Assembly (NCBI RefSeq): GCF_900094735.1
Contig: NZ_FMBM01000001.1
Span: 186,001 to 250,000, forward strand
Length of the DNA stretch: 64,000 nucleotides
From: Saliniramus fredricksonii
GTDB taxonomy: Bacteria; Pseudomonadota; Alphaproteobacteria; Rhizobiales; Beijerinckiaceae
Reading direction: 5' to 3'
The position numbers and the translations under genes were made by a program. Position 1 is the stretch's first letter, and every line of letters starts with the position of its first letter. Shown in pieces: positions 1 to 7,858 of the stretch. The notes beneath the pieces were generated by a model, which saw only the letters and a program-made list of their open reading frames with translations, did not search any database and was not told the origin of the DNA.

Positions 1-493
1 CCAGGGACTCAAGGTCACGCAGATTCGTCTCGGCCCGGCGCGCCTCACCCATTGCATGCGCTGGCTCGGCCTCGCCAAGCGCTGCGTCGAGATCGCGCGT
101 GAATACGCCGCCGAGCGCGAGGGGTTCGGCATCAAGCTGAAGGATCGCGAGAGCGTGCAGCTGATGCTCGGCGGTCTCGCCATGAAGATCGAGATCGGCA
201 GGCTTCTCGTCATGAAGGCCGCCTGGGCGCTGGATCAGGGCTCGTTCGCCCGCCAGGAAGTCTCGATGGCCAAGATCCAGGTCGCGAACGTCCTGCACGA
301 AGCCGCCGATATCGCCATCCAGATCAACGGCGCGCGCGGCTATTCCAAGGATACCGTGCTCGAATGGATCTACCGCTACGCCCGCCAGGCGCGGCTGGTG
401 GATGGCGCGGACGAAGTCCACCGCATGGTGCTCAACCGCTTCCTCGACAAGGAGGGCAGCGATTTCTGGAAGTGGCAGGTCGCTGATGGCTGA
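1..493 (+). CDS. Acyl-CoA dehydrogenase, C-terminal part (5' truncated by window)
   Basis: The reading frame is open from base 2, so the gene starts upstream of the window; about 163 C-terminal residues are seen. The sequence RLGPARLTHCMRWLGLAKRC and the later INGARGYSKD...YRYARQARLVDGADEVHR are typical of the C-terminal helical domain of FAD-dependent acyl-CoA dehydrogenases, which oxidise acyl-CoA thioesters at C2-C3 and pass electrons to ETF. The RLGPAR...HCMR pattern recalls the ACAD10/11-like clade; that subfamily call is inference and the substrate cannot be told. It ends 6 bp before the convergent LysE gene. Confidence 0.9.
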   Translation, partial: QGLKVTQIRLGPARLTHCMRWLGLAKRCVEIAREYAAEREGFGIKLKDRESVQLMLGGLAMKIEIGRLLVMKAAWALDQGSFARQEVSMAKIQVANVLHEAADIAIQINGARGYSKDTVLEWIYRYARQARLVDGADEVHRMVLNRFLDKEGSDFWKWQVADG

Positions 494-499
494 GCCTTT

Positions 500-1090
500 T
501 TACAAGGCCGCGTAGGCCGCAAGCGCCACCACGGCGAGCATCGCGGCGGCCATGACGCCATTGATGGCGAATTGCACCCGGCGCGAGAGATCGAGCCGTC
601 GCAGGGCGACGCCGGCCCAGAGCCAGCCGAAATGGATCGGGATCCAGATCGCGTTGATGATCAGGAATTTCAGCGCGATTTCGAGCCCCGTATGGCCCGG
701 CAGGAAGGCGAAGCCGGAGAAGAAGGCGGTGTTGACCGCATAGGCCTTCGGATTGATCACCTGCAAGGCGATCCCCCCGAAGAATCCGGGCGCCTTCTGC
801 GTCTCGATGAAGGCCACCTGCGCTCCCGCGAAGGCGATCCGCAGCGCGATATAGAGCAGATAGGCCACCGAGGCGACGAACAGCAACTGGCGGATTCGCG
901 GCTCGGCCAGGACCAGCGCCGCGAGCCCGCTCACCACCGCGAGTGCGACGAGATTGGTTCCCACGAACAATCCCGCCAGATAACGCGTTCCTGCGCGATA
1001 GCCGTAGCCGGACCCTACTCCGGCGATTGAGAGCACGCCCGGACCCGGCGTGACGATCAGGAAGAATACGGCGGCGGCAAAGGTCAGCAT
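500..1090 (-). CDS. LysE/RhtB family exporter
   Basis: A 196-residue, very hydrophobic protein beginning MLTFAAAVFFLIVTPGPGVLS. The N-terminal TPGPG motif is the hallmark of the LysE/RhtB superfamily of inner-membrane exporters for amino acids and related small solutes, and the length and about six membrane segments fit. The frame extends 42 codons upstream, but that part is Arg/Gly-rich and unlike the family, so the ATG at 1090 is chosen. The substrate is unknown. It converges on the acyl-CoA dehydrogenase gene with no room for a separate terminator. Confidence 0.87.
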   Translation of the reverse strand: MLTFAAAVFFLIVTPGPGVLSIAGVGSGYGYRAGTRYLAGLFVGTNLVALAVVSGLAALVLAEPRIRQLLFVASVAYLLYIALRIAFAGAQVAFIETQKAPGFFGGIALQVINPKAYAVNTAFFSGFAFLPGHTGLEIALKFLIINAIWIPIHFGWLWAGVALRRLDLSRRVQFAINGVMAAAMLAVVALAAYAAL

Positions 1091-1319
1091 CTGGTTCCGT
1101 TTCTGCGGGCCGCTTTCCCGCGAGCACATGTTCGATGTCGCTGATGGCGCGCCTGCACGCGCCCATCCACCATCATGCCTCGGCATGCCGCCTCGCAGAA
1201 GCCCCGTTACCGCCATGTCGCGTATGTGCCCATGCCCATCCCCGCCCGTGCTGCCTCGGAACGGCGTAACCGGTCTCGGGCCGGATGACGTGACGGATGC
1301 TCAGCCGTCGCGGGAGGTT

Positions 1320-1841
1320 TCAGCGTCTGCGTTCGAGCCCGCCATAGAAGGGGCGCCCACGCAGGAATTCGATACTGCGTTGGAATAAGCCCGGCGGCGC
1401 CTTCTCCCAGCGCTGATGCAGCCATTCGAGATGCTCGTAGATCGTCATCCGTTCGCGACCGTTGCGCAGCTGCCAGATATATTCTTCGCAACGCGCGAAC
1501 AGCCGGACGAAAGTCGACCGCTCACTGTCCTTGAGGAGCTTCTCGTCGAAATCTCCATTGCGCAAACCGGCGGCGACGAACTCATAATGATTGAGGACAT
1601 CGCGAAGCGCATCACGCAGCTGGTCGTGATTGCCGTTGAGCCAAAGCGTCGGGCACTGGCCATTCTTGAGATGGGGTGCGATCAGATCACGCTGTCTGAT
1701 AAAGCGTTCGTTGCTGCTGGCGTTGAGGATCACGGTAATCGTATATTGCTTGCGCGATAGTATATGTGCGCGCCGCGCCGTATAGATCCAGCCGATCGTG
1801 GCGGCGCAAGCTCCGATAAGGATCGCGGTGGTTGGTTGCAT
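1320..1841 (-). CDS. DUF4760-like membrane-anchored protein
   Basis: A 173-residue protein with one N-terminal membrane segment (about residues 5-22), then a soluble helical domain. The stretch ILNASSNERFIRQRD, the middle LRDALRDVLNHYEFVAAGLRNGDFDE and the C-terminal FYGGLERRR resemble DUF4760 proteins, whose function is unknown. The ATG at 1841 is preceded by only a weak ribosome-binding site. The 229 bp between it and the downstream lysE-like gene hold no convincing gene. Its codon use is a little less GC-rich than its neighbours. Function cannot be stated. Confidence 0.65.
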   Translation of the reverse strand: MQPTTAILIGACAATIGWIYTARRAHILSRKQYTITVILNASSNERFIRQRDLIAPHLKNGQCPTLWLNGNHDQLRDALRDVLNHYEFVAAGLRNGDFDEKLLKDSERSTFVRLFARCEEYIWQLRNGRERMTIYEHLEWLHQRWEKAPPGLFQRSIEFLRGRPFYGGLERRR

Positions 1842-1921
1842 ATCGTTCAGGGCTGGTATTTCAGATCGGGACGTATTAAGCTATAAACTGCTTTTCAGCG
1901 TCCAATCAACAGGAGATTGCC

Positions 1922-1969
1922 ATGCGCCGTGAAAACGATCCTGGTTTCGGCATCAGATATCCGCTCTGA
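1922..1969 (+). CDS. Possible 15-residue small ORF or leader peptide
   Basis: An ATG at 1922 follows AGGAGA at a good spacing (7 bases) and opens a 15-codon frame, MRRENDPGFGIRYPL, ending in TGA. Twelve bases later comes a GC-rich hairpin. The arrangement (Shine-Dalgarno, short ORF, hairpin) is what a leader peptide or translated small protein would look like, but the peptide has no run of one amino acid suggesting attenuation and no recognised family. It may also be a decayed gene start. Confidence 0.25.
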   Translation: MRRENDPGFGIRYPL

Positions 1970-1980
1970 CGGGCGTGCCG

Positions 1981-1996
1981 GCCCGCTTTGGCGGGC
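1981..1996 (+). terminator. GC hairpin, terminator-like
   Basis: GCCCGC-TTTG-GCGGGC forms a 6-bp stem with a 4-base loop, followed by TTACA rather than a clear T-run. It could end the short transcript carrying the 15-codon ORF, or sit in the glyQ leader. Confidence 0.35.
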
Positions 1997-2226
1997 TTAC
2001 ACATTCCGCTGCGATGGGAGACGCGCCGCGTCCGGCTTCCCGGTAGGCGGCAATCAGCGCAGCGTCCTGTCATCGCCTTCCCTCCCTTCCCTGAACAGGG
2101 TGCAGATTACTCGCGCTGACACCATTGCGGGACCACGGCCCGCCGCGCCTTTCGGCACGGCTTGACTTGTTTCACGGGCGATTTAAGGGTGCCGGCGTCG
2201 AATTCGCACGCGAGAGAGGCCCCGTC

Positions 2227-3159
2227 ATGGCTGCCGATATGGACCCGAAACGCTCCTTCCAGGGGCTGATCCTGACATTGCAGCGTTTCTGGGCGGAGCG
2301 CGGCTGCGTCATTCTCCAGCCCTACGACATGGAAGTGGGTGCGGGCACCTTCCATCCGGCCACGACCCTGCGCTCGCTCGGGCCGAAGGCGTGGAACGCG
2401 GCCTATGTGCAGCCCTCGCGCCGCCCCACGGACGGGCGCTATGGCGAGAATCCCAACCGGCTGCAGCACTATTACCAGTTCCAGACGATTCTCAAGCCGA
2501 GCCCGCCCGACATTCAGGATCTCTATCTGGAGAGCCTGCGCGCCATCGGCATCGACACCGATCTGCATGATGTGCGTTTCGTCGAGGATGACTGGGAGAG
2601 CCCGACGCTCGGCGCCTGGGGGCTCGGCTGGGAATGCTGGTGCGACGGGATGGAGGTCTCGCAATTCACCTATTTCCAGCAGATGCTCGGCTTCGAATGT
2701 TCACCTGTCGCAGGCGAGCTGACCTACGGGCTGGAGCGGCTGGCCATGTATGTGCAGGGCGTCGAGAATGTCTACGACCTGAATTTCAATGGCGGCGAGG
2801 GTGAAAGCCGCGTCTCTTACGGCGATGTCTTCCTCCAGGCAGAGAAGGAATATTCGCGCTACAATTTCGAGCATGCCGATGTCGAGGCGCTGTTTCGCCA
2901 TTTCCGCGACGCGGAAGAAGCCTGCCGCGCCATCCTCGCTGCGGGCGACGAGGGCGATCATCACGCGATGGTGCTGCCTGCCTATGATCATTGCCTCAAG
3001 GCCAGCCACGTCTTCAACCTGCTGGACGCGCGTGGTGTGATCTCGGTGACGGAGCGCCAGAGCTACATCCTGCGCGTGCGCGATCTCGCCAAGGCCTGCG
3101 GCGTGGCCTGGCTGCGCACGGAGGCCGGAGGCGGCGCTGCGCAGGAAAAGGTGGCGTAA
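2227..3159 (+). CDS. glyQ: Glycyl-tRNA synthetase alpha subunit
   Basis: A 310-residue protein, full length for GlyQ, the catalytic alpha chain of the bacterial alpha2beta2 glycyl-tRNA synthetase that charges tRNA-Gly with glycine. Family hallmarks include [20 protein letters not shown] (about 21-40), the [12 protein letters not shown] block, [18 protein letters not shown] (61-78) and [22 protein letters not shown] (163-184). The frame is open for 34 codons upstream, but [11 protein letters not shown] at 2227 gives the expected N-terminus. The beta-subunit gene glyS, often just downstream, is absent; a tandem repeat and opposing genes follow. The last ten codons (alanine/glycine-rich) run into the repeat. 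Confidence 0.95.
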   Translation: MAADMDPKRSFQGLILTLQRFWAERGCVILQPYDMEVGAGTFHPATTLRSLGPKAWNAAYVQPSRRPTDGRYGENPNRLQHYYQFQTILKPSPPDIQDLYLESLRAIGIDTDLHDVRFVEDDWESPTLGAWGLGWECWCDGMEVSQFTYFQQMLGFECSPVAGELTYGLERLAMYVQGVENVYDLNFNGGEGESRVSYGDVFLQAEKEYSRYNFEHADVEALFRHFRDAEEACRAILAAGDEGDHHAMVLPAYDHCLKASHVFNLLDARGVISVTERQSYILRVRDLAKACGVAWLRTEAGGGAAQEKVA

Positions 3160-3236
3160 GCGCCGCAGGCATGGAGGCAAGCGCCGCAGGCATGGAGGCA
3201 AGCGCCGCAGGCATGGAGGCAAGCGCCGCAGGCATG
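3158..3236. repeat. 21-bp tandem repeat, about 3.8 copies, starting in the glyQ stop codon
   Basis: The unit begins AAGCGCCGCAGGCATGGAGG (21 bp with a final C) and is repeated perfectly at 3158, 3179 and 3200, with a partial fourth copy from 3221 to 3236. The first AA belongs to the glyQ TAA stop. The period is a multiple of three, so copy-number change keeps frame. There is no spacer, so this is a minisatellite and not a CRISPR. Confidence 0.95.
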
Positions 3237-3291
3237 ATGTGATTTGACAGTCGCCGACTTTCACTGCCGGCGACGCCGCTCGCAGCGTACC

Positions 3292-3717
3292 TCACCCTTC
3301 CTCGAAGCGGATCGGCTGGGCGCCTTCCCAGAGCACCTTGTTGCCGAGTGTGGCGAGATTTTCGAGCCCCCCGGTGAGGGTGATGAAATGGTTGCCGGCG
3401 AGCTGGCCCATCTTCGACGAGAAGGCCACACCCCCATAGGCGAGCAGGATCTCGGTCTCGCTGATGCCGCCGGGATAGAGGATGACATGGCCGGGTGCCG
3501 GGTGGCTGGTATGGTTTTCGTAGCCGACGCCGAAATCCGTCTCGCCGAGCGGTATCCAGACGCCCTCCCCGCTCCAGCGCACATGCACGAGTTGCCCCGT
3601 ATAGGGCATCTTCCGGCGAAAGGCCGCCACGGTCTGCGGCGCGCGGGCCGTCTCGAAATGCCCGGTGAAAACGAAGCCGCCGGCATGGACGACGAGGGGA
3701 TCTGTGGGCTTGCTCAT
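3292..3717 (-). CDS. DUF3830 (cyclophilin-like fold) family protein
   Basis: A 141-residue protein. The sequence AAFRRKMPYTGQLVHVRWSGEGVWIPLG, the YPGGISETEILLAYG block and the C-terminal KVLWEGAQPIRFEE match DUF3830, a small cyclophilin-like-fold family often found beside cyclic amidohydrolases and amino-acid-derivative metabolism genes. Its biochemical role is not established. The ATG at 3717 has AGAGG 7 bases upstream, better than the in-frame ATG at 3771. It is the last gene of the importer/amidohydrolase operon, 57 bp after the hydrolase. Confidence 0.8.
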   Translation of the reverse strand: MSKPTDPLVVHAGGFVFTGHFETARAPQTVAAFRRKMPYTGQLVHVRWSGEGVWIPLGETDFGVGYENHTSHPAPGHVILYPGGISETEILLAYGGVAFSSKMGQLAGNHFITLTGGLENLATLGNKVLWEGAQPIRFEEG

Positions 3718-3774
3718 GGTTTTTCCTCTGGATTGGTGATTCGGGCATTGCTTGTAGCGCAGGTTCTTCACCGT

Positions 3775-5220
3775 TCAGAACGGATCGCCGAACGGCGCCT
3801 GCATGGATGTGGTCAGGCTGTGCAGGCTCGTCGCCACATTGCACGGGCGCGGCGCGGACATGTGCGGACGCAGCATGCGGCCATGGCCGGATGCGGTCGC
3901 GACCGGTTCGCCGTCGCGCGCGACGATGCGCCCGCGCACCAGCGTCATCACCGGCACCCCTTGCACCTGCAGGCCTTCATAGGCGCTGACCTTGCCCTTG
4001 CTGTGCAGGACCCGGGCCGAGAGCGTTGCGGTTTTCTCCATGTCGACAATGACGATATCCGCATCCATGCCTGGATGCAGGCCGCCCTTGCGGTCCTGGA
4101 GACCGAAGGCGCGGGCCGGCGCGCCGGCCATGGCGCGCACCACCTGCTGCAGGGTCAGCCGCCCCTGCGCGACCGCATTCAGCATCAGCGGCAACGACGT
4201 CTCCACACCGGGAAAGCCGCAGGCGACGTCCCAGATCGTATCGGCCTCCTTCTCATCCGGCGCATGCGGCGCATGATCGGTGGCGATCATGTCGATGGTG
4301 CCGTCGATCAGGCCCTCCCAGAGCGGCTGCTGATGCGCGGCCTCGCGGATCGGCGGATTCATGCGCAGGACATGCCCGCCCGGCTGCGCCATCTGCTCGG
4401 CGCTCAGATAGAGATATTGCGGCAGCGTCTCGACGGTGATGTCGGTGCCGCGTTCCTTCCAGAAGCGGATGAAGGGCAGAGAACGCGCACAGCTCTCATG
4501 GACGATATGAATGCGCGCGCCGGTCCAGTCCGCAAGCGTCGCGGAGCGGTTGAGTGCCTCCAGTGCGACGACATCGGTACGCGCGGCCAGATGCGCCAGC
4601 GGATCATTGCGCCCGGCCTGCTGCAGCCTGTTCTGGCGCCAGAACAGAATCGGCGAATTCTCCGCATGGATCGAGCAGCGCAGGCCGAGACCGGCAAGGA
4701 TCTCGAACCCCTCCAGCACCGCCCCGTCATTCGGGCAGGGCAGATTGCCCGTGGTATTGCCCAGAAACAGCTTGTAGCCGATCGCCCCGGCCTCGGCCAG
4801 CGGCGCAAGCTGGTCGAGATTGTGCTCGCCGAGCAGGCCGTAGAGCCCGAAATCCACGAGCGAATCCGCTTCGGCCAGTTCCCGCTTGCGCGCGAGATCA
4901 TCCGGCGTGGCCGTGGCCGGATCGGTATTGGGCATGTCGAAGACAGTGGTGACGCCGCCCACGGCGGCCGCCGCCGAGCCGGTCGCCCAGTCTTCCTTGT
5001 GGGACATGCCGGGGCTGCGGAAATGCACATGCACGTCGATGCAGCCGGGCATCACCACGCGCCCGCGCGCGTCGATCTCCTCGCGCGCCTGCTGCCCGGC
5101 CCCAGGCGCCGTCACCGCCATGATGACACCGTCCGAGATGGCGATATCGCCGGGAAAGACGCGCTCCTGCGTGGCGATCAGGCCGTTGCGGATGACTGTA
5201 TCGGCGGGGTTGCCTGACAT
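3775..5220 (-). CDS. Cyclic amidohydrolase (dihydroorotase/allantoinase/hydantoinase family)
   Basis: A 481-residue metal-dependent amidohydrolase. All expected ligands are visible: HVH at residues 64-66, the lysine to be carbamylated in GYKLFLGNTTG (K150), histidine in IHAEN (H185), histidine in HIVHES (H241) and the catalytic aspartate in ATDHAPH (D315). Family members open cyclic amides (dihydroorotate, allantoin, hydantoins). The NTTGNLP segment and the setting with an ABC importer and DUF3830 fit catabolism better than pyrimidine biosynthesis; the substrate is inference. The ATG at 5220 is chosen over 5256, which lies inside a hairpin. Confidence 0.85.
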   Translation of the reverse strand: MSGNPADTVIRNGLIATQERVFPGDIAISDGVIMAVTAPGAGQQAREEIDARGRVVMPGCIDVHVHFRSPGMSHKEDWATGSAAAAVGGVTTVFDMPNTDPATATPDDLARKRELAEADSLVDFGLYGLLGEHNLDQLAPLAEAGAIGYKLFLGNTTGNLPCPNDGAVLEGFEILAGLGLRCSIHAENSPILFWRQNRLQQAGRNDPLAHLAARTDVVALEALNRSATLADWTGARIHIVHESCARSLPFIRFWKERGTDITVETLPQYLYLSAEQMAQPGGHVLRMNPPIREAAHQQPLWEGLIDGTIDMIATDHAPHAPDEKEADTIWDVACGFPGVETSLPLMLNAVAQGRLTLQQVVRAMAGAPARAFGLQDRKGGLHPGMDADIVIVDMEKTATLSARVLHSKGKVSAYEGLQVQGVPVMTLVRGRIVARDGEPVATASGHGRMLRPHMSAPRPCNVATSLHSLTTSMQAPFGDPF

Positions 5221-5251
5221 TGCGATAACTCCGGAAAGAGGCAGAGGACCA

Positions 5252-5288
5252 GGCATCCCGACCGCCCGTGGGGCGCGGCCGGGATGCC
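5252..5288 (-). promoter_or_regulatory. Strong intra-operon stem-loop
   Basis: GGCATCCCG (5252-5260) pairs with CGGGATGCC (5280-5288), and the 19-base interior can form an inner GCCC/GGGC stem. It lies between the permease stop and the hydrolase start. There is no T-run, so it is more likely an mRNA processing or stability element, or partial attenuator, than a full terminator. Confidence 0.6.
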
Positions 5289-5299
5289 GTGCATCGGGA

Positions 5300-6079
5300 T
5301 CAGCCGGCGGCGATGTCGTTCTTGCGCATCGACCAGCCGGCGACGCGGCGCTCGATCAGGGAGAACAGCACGTAGAGGCTGACACCGAGAAAGGCGAGCA
5401 CCATCAGCCCCGCGAAGACGAGGGGGACGTTGAACGAGGACGAGGCGATCATCATCATGTTGCCCACGCCCCGGTTCGACGCCACCGTCTCGGCCACGAC
5501 CGAGCCGACGAAGGCGAGGGTCACCGAGACCTTGAGCGATGCGAAGAAATACGGCATGGCGCGCGGCAGGCCGACATTCCACAGGATCTCGGTCTTCGAG
5601 GCCTTGAGGGTCTTCATCACATCCTCGAGCTCGGGCTCGACCGTGGCGATGCCGGTCGCGACATTCACCACGATCGGGAAGATGCAGATGATCATCGCGG
5701 TGAGGATCGCCGGCACGGTGCCTGCGCCGAACCAGAGCACGAAGATCGGCACGACCGCCACTTTCGGGATCGAGGAAATACCGACGAGCAGCGGATAGGC
5801 CGTGTCGAAAGCAAGCCGGGAGGACCCGATCAGCACCCCCAGCGACAGGCCGATACACACACCCAGCGAGAAGCCGACGAGGGTGGTATAGAGCGTCTGA
5901 TAGGCATGCGGCCAGATTCCCGGCGCAGATCGAACCAGCGTCTCGATGACCTGGCTGGGGCGCGGCAGCACCAGGTCGGAGATGTTGAAGATTACACAGG
6001 CGGCTTCCCAGAACAGGAATATGCCCACGATCAGCGAGATCGAAGCGGCGCGGCGGCGCAAAGTGGCGGCAATCGACAT
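5300..6079 (-). CDS. ABC transporter permease (NitT/TauT/SsuC type)
   Basis: A 259-residue inner-membrane permease with about six membrane segments. The central stretch with KTEILWNVGLPRAMPYFFASLKVSVTLAFVG is the cytoplasmic EAA-like loop that docks on the ATPase, in the form used by the nitrate/taurine/aliphatic sulfonate importers. It starts 2 bp after the ATPase stop, so the two are translationally coupled, and GGAG precedes the ATG. With the NMT1-like binding protein it forms a complete importer. The transported compound is not readable from the permease. Confidence 0.9.
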   Translation of the reverse strand: MSIAATLRRRAASISLIVGIFLFWEAACVIFNISDLVLPRPSQVIETLVRSAPGIWPHAYQTLYTTLVGFSLGVCIGLSLGVLIGSSRLAFDTAYPLLVGISSIPKVAVVPIFVLWFGAGTVPAILTAMIICIFPIVVNVATGIATVEPELEDVMKTLKASKTEILWNVGLPRAMPYFFASLKVSVTLAFVGSVVAETVASNRGVGNMMMIASSSFNVPLVFAGLMVLAFLGVSLYVLFSLIERRVAGWSMRKNDIAAG

Positions 6080-6081
6080 GC

Positions 6082-6999
6082 TCAGGCTCCTTCCGGGGCG
6101 TGTTGCGGCGCGACAATGCCGGAACCGGTTTCAGCCCGCGCCTCCATGATCAGGCTGCGCAGATGCTGGGTGAGGCCGACGAAATCGGCGTCATAGGTCT
6201 GATCGATGCTGCGCGGATGCGCGAAAGGCACCTTGCGATCCTCGATGATCCGCCCGGGGCGGGCGCTCATCACGCAGATCCGGTTGGCGAGAAAAGCCGA
6301 TTCGCGCAGATCATGGGTGACGAGCAGTACCGTCGTCTTCGTCGCCATCCACAGATCCTGCATCACCCCCCACAATTCCTCGCGGGTAAACTGGTCGAGC
6401 GCACCGAAGGGCTCGTCGAGCAGAAGCAGGTTGGGCTCATGGATCAGCGCCCGGCTGAGATTGGCCCGCTGCATCATGCCGCCAGAGAGCTGCCAGGGGT
6501 ATTTCTCGGCAAAGCCCGCGAGACCGACCTGTTCGAGCAGCGCGTCCACCCGGTCGCGGAACTCGCCCTTGCGGGCGGAGCGGTAGCGCGCGCGGAAGGG
6601 AGGCACGATCTTGAGCGGCAGCATAACGTTGTCGCGGATGTTGAGCCAGGGCAGCAAAGTGGCGTTCTGATAGGCCATACCGATACGGATCGGCTCCGCA
6701 CCGACTTCGCGGCCCGCGACGAAGATATTGCCGCTTGTGGGTTTCAGGAGTTCCGCCACGAGTTTGAGCAGGGTCGACTTGCCGCAGCCCGAGGGACCGA
6801 CCAGGGCGACGAAATCGCCCTTCTCGATGGCGAGCGTGGTCGGTGCCAGCGCCGTGGTGGCACTCTCGCCGCGCCCATAGGTGACCGTGACATGGTCGAA
6901 GCCGATGAAGGCGCGGGCTGGCGAGATCGCGGCGGGCGCATCCGGGGCCGCCAGCGGGGTGTCGGCGACGGCCTGCAGACGGGGAGCGGGCTTTGTCAT
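6082..6999 (-). CDS. ABC transporter ATP-binding protein (NitT/TauT/SsuB type)
   Basis: A 305-residue ATPase. Walker A GPSGCGKST is at residues 68-76, the signature LSGGMMQR at 171-178 and Walker B LLLLDEP at 191-197, followed by the D-loop and the TVLLVTHDLRES switch histidine. It energises import through the adjacent permease. About 30 residues precede the nucleotide-binding domain, slightly long for the family. The ATG at 6999 has AGAGGAT upstream; the longer frame to 7203 overlaps the SDR gene and has no family likeness. Confidence 0.92.
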   Translation of the reverse strand: MTKPAPRLQAVADTPLAAPDAPAAISPARAFIGFDHVTVTYGRGESATTALAPTTLAIEKGDFVALVGPSGCGKSTLLKLVAELLKPTSGNIFVAGREVGAEPIRIGMAYQNATLLPWLNIRDNVMLPLKIVPPFRARYRSARKGEFRDRVDALLEQVGLAGFAEKYPWQLSGGMMQRANLSRALIHEPNLLLLDEPFGALDQFTREELWGVMQDLWMATKTTVLLVTHDLRESAFLANRICVMSARPGRIIEDRKVPFAHPRSIDQTYDADFVGLTQHLRSLIMEARAETGSGIVAPQHAPEGA

Positions 7000-7057
7000 G
7001 ATCAATGATCCTCTGGCTGATGCGGCGGGGCGCCTCGGGGAGCCGGATGAAGGCAGC

Positions 7058-7849
7058 TCACAACATGGCCCAGCCGCCATCCACGGGCAGGTCGATACCG
7101 GTGATCTGGCGCGAGGCGTCGGAGGCCAGGAACAGGCAGGCCTGCGCGACATCCTCCCCGGTCGAAACGCGCCCGAGGGCGTAATCGGAGGCGTGCCGGG
7201 CAATCGCTTCCTCTTCGGTAATGCCGAGCCGCGCGGCCATTTCCGGGATCACCTTGGTGCGAAAGCGCGGCCCGTCGACCATGCCGGGGGCGACGCAATT
7301 GACGTTGATATTGTGGGCCCCCGCCTCGATGGCGAAGCTCTTGGTGATGCCGCGCAGCCCCCATTTCGAGGCGGAATAGGCCATGCGTCCGGCCTTGCCG
7401 CGCATGCCGAAAGTACCGCCGACATTGACGATCTTGCCCGCACGCCGCGCCATCATGCCGGGCAGGACGGCGCGCATCATGTTGAAGGGGCCGCGCATGT
7501 TGAGCACGACGATGTCGTCGAATTCCTCCGGCGTCGTCTCCACCCCGGTCTTGCCGATCGGCCCGGAGCCGCCGGCCACGTTCACGAGGATATCGACGGG
7601 GCCGAGCGCCTCGGTGGTGATGCTGACCGCGGTTTCACATGCGCTTGCATCCGTCATGTCGCAGGCGATGACGAGCGCCTCGCCGCCATCATCGCGGATC
7701 TGGCGGGCCAGCGGCTCGATCGCCGCAATATCGCGCCCCGCCAGTGCCAGCTTGCAGCCCTCCCGGGCAAAGGCGAGGCTGACCGCCGCGCCCATGCCCT
7801 TGACCGGGCCGGTGATCAGCGCCACGCGCCCTTTCAGTCCCAGTTCCAT
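7058..7849 (-). CDS. Short-chain dehydrogenase/reductase
   Basis: A 263-residue classical SDR. The nucleotide-binding TGPVKGMG lies near residue 14, NVAGG near 89 and the catalytic YSASK near 158, followed by the substrate-loop start VNCVAPGMVDGPRF. Such enzymes reversibly oxidise alcohols with NAD(P). It lies between the binding protein (9 bp upstream) and the ATPase (58 bp downstream), so it is probably part of the same catabolic unit, acting on the imported compound or a breakdown product. The substrate is unknown. Confidence 0.9.
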   Translation of the reverse strand: MELGLKGRVALITGPVKGMGAAVSLAFAREGCKLALAGRDIAAIEPLARQIRDDGGEALVIACDMTDASACETAVSITTEALGPVDILVNVAGGSGPIGKTGVETTPEEFDDIVVLNMRGPFNMMRAVLPGMMARRAGKIVNVGGTFGMRGKAGRMAYSASKWGLRGITKSFAIEAGAHNINVNCVAPGMVDGPRFRTKVIPEMAARLGITEEEAIARHASDYALGRVSTGEDVAQACLFLASDASRQITGIDLPVDGGWAML

Positions 7850-7858
7850 GGCAAGTCC

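Larger units (their letters stand above)
1842..2226. other. Intergenic stretch upstream of glyQ
   Basis: The 385 bp between the divergent DUF4760 gene and glyQ contain an AT-richer patch around 1877-1900, a very short ORF with a good Shine-Dalgarno site (1922-1969), and a GC hairpin (1981-1996). A TTGACT hexamer at 2162-2167 may be the -35 box of the glyQ promoter, but no good -10 is seen at the right distance. No longer gene is supported. Confidence 0.5.

Noticed and set aside
3158..3236. Possible CRISPR array
   Set aside because: Units are directly abutting with no spacers, and no cas gene is present.
3244..5217. Long plus-strand open frame (657 codons)
   Set aside because: It lies antisense to the amidohydrolase and DUF3830 genes, is rich in Arg/His/Gln without any family pattern, and is a high-GC shadow frame.
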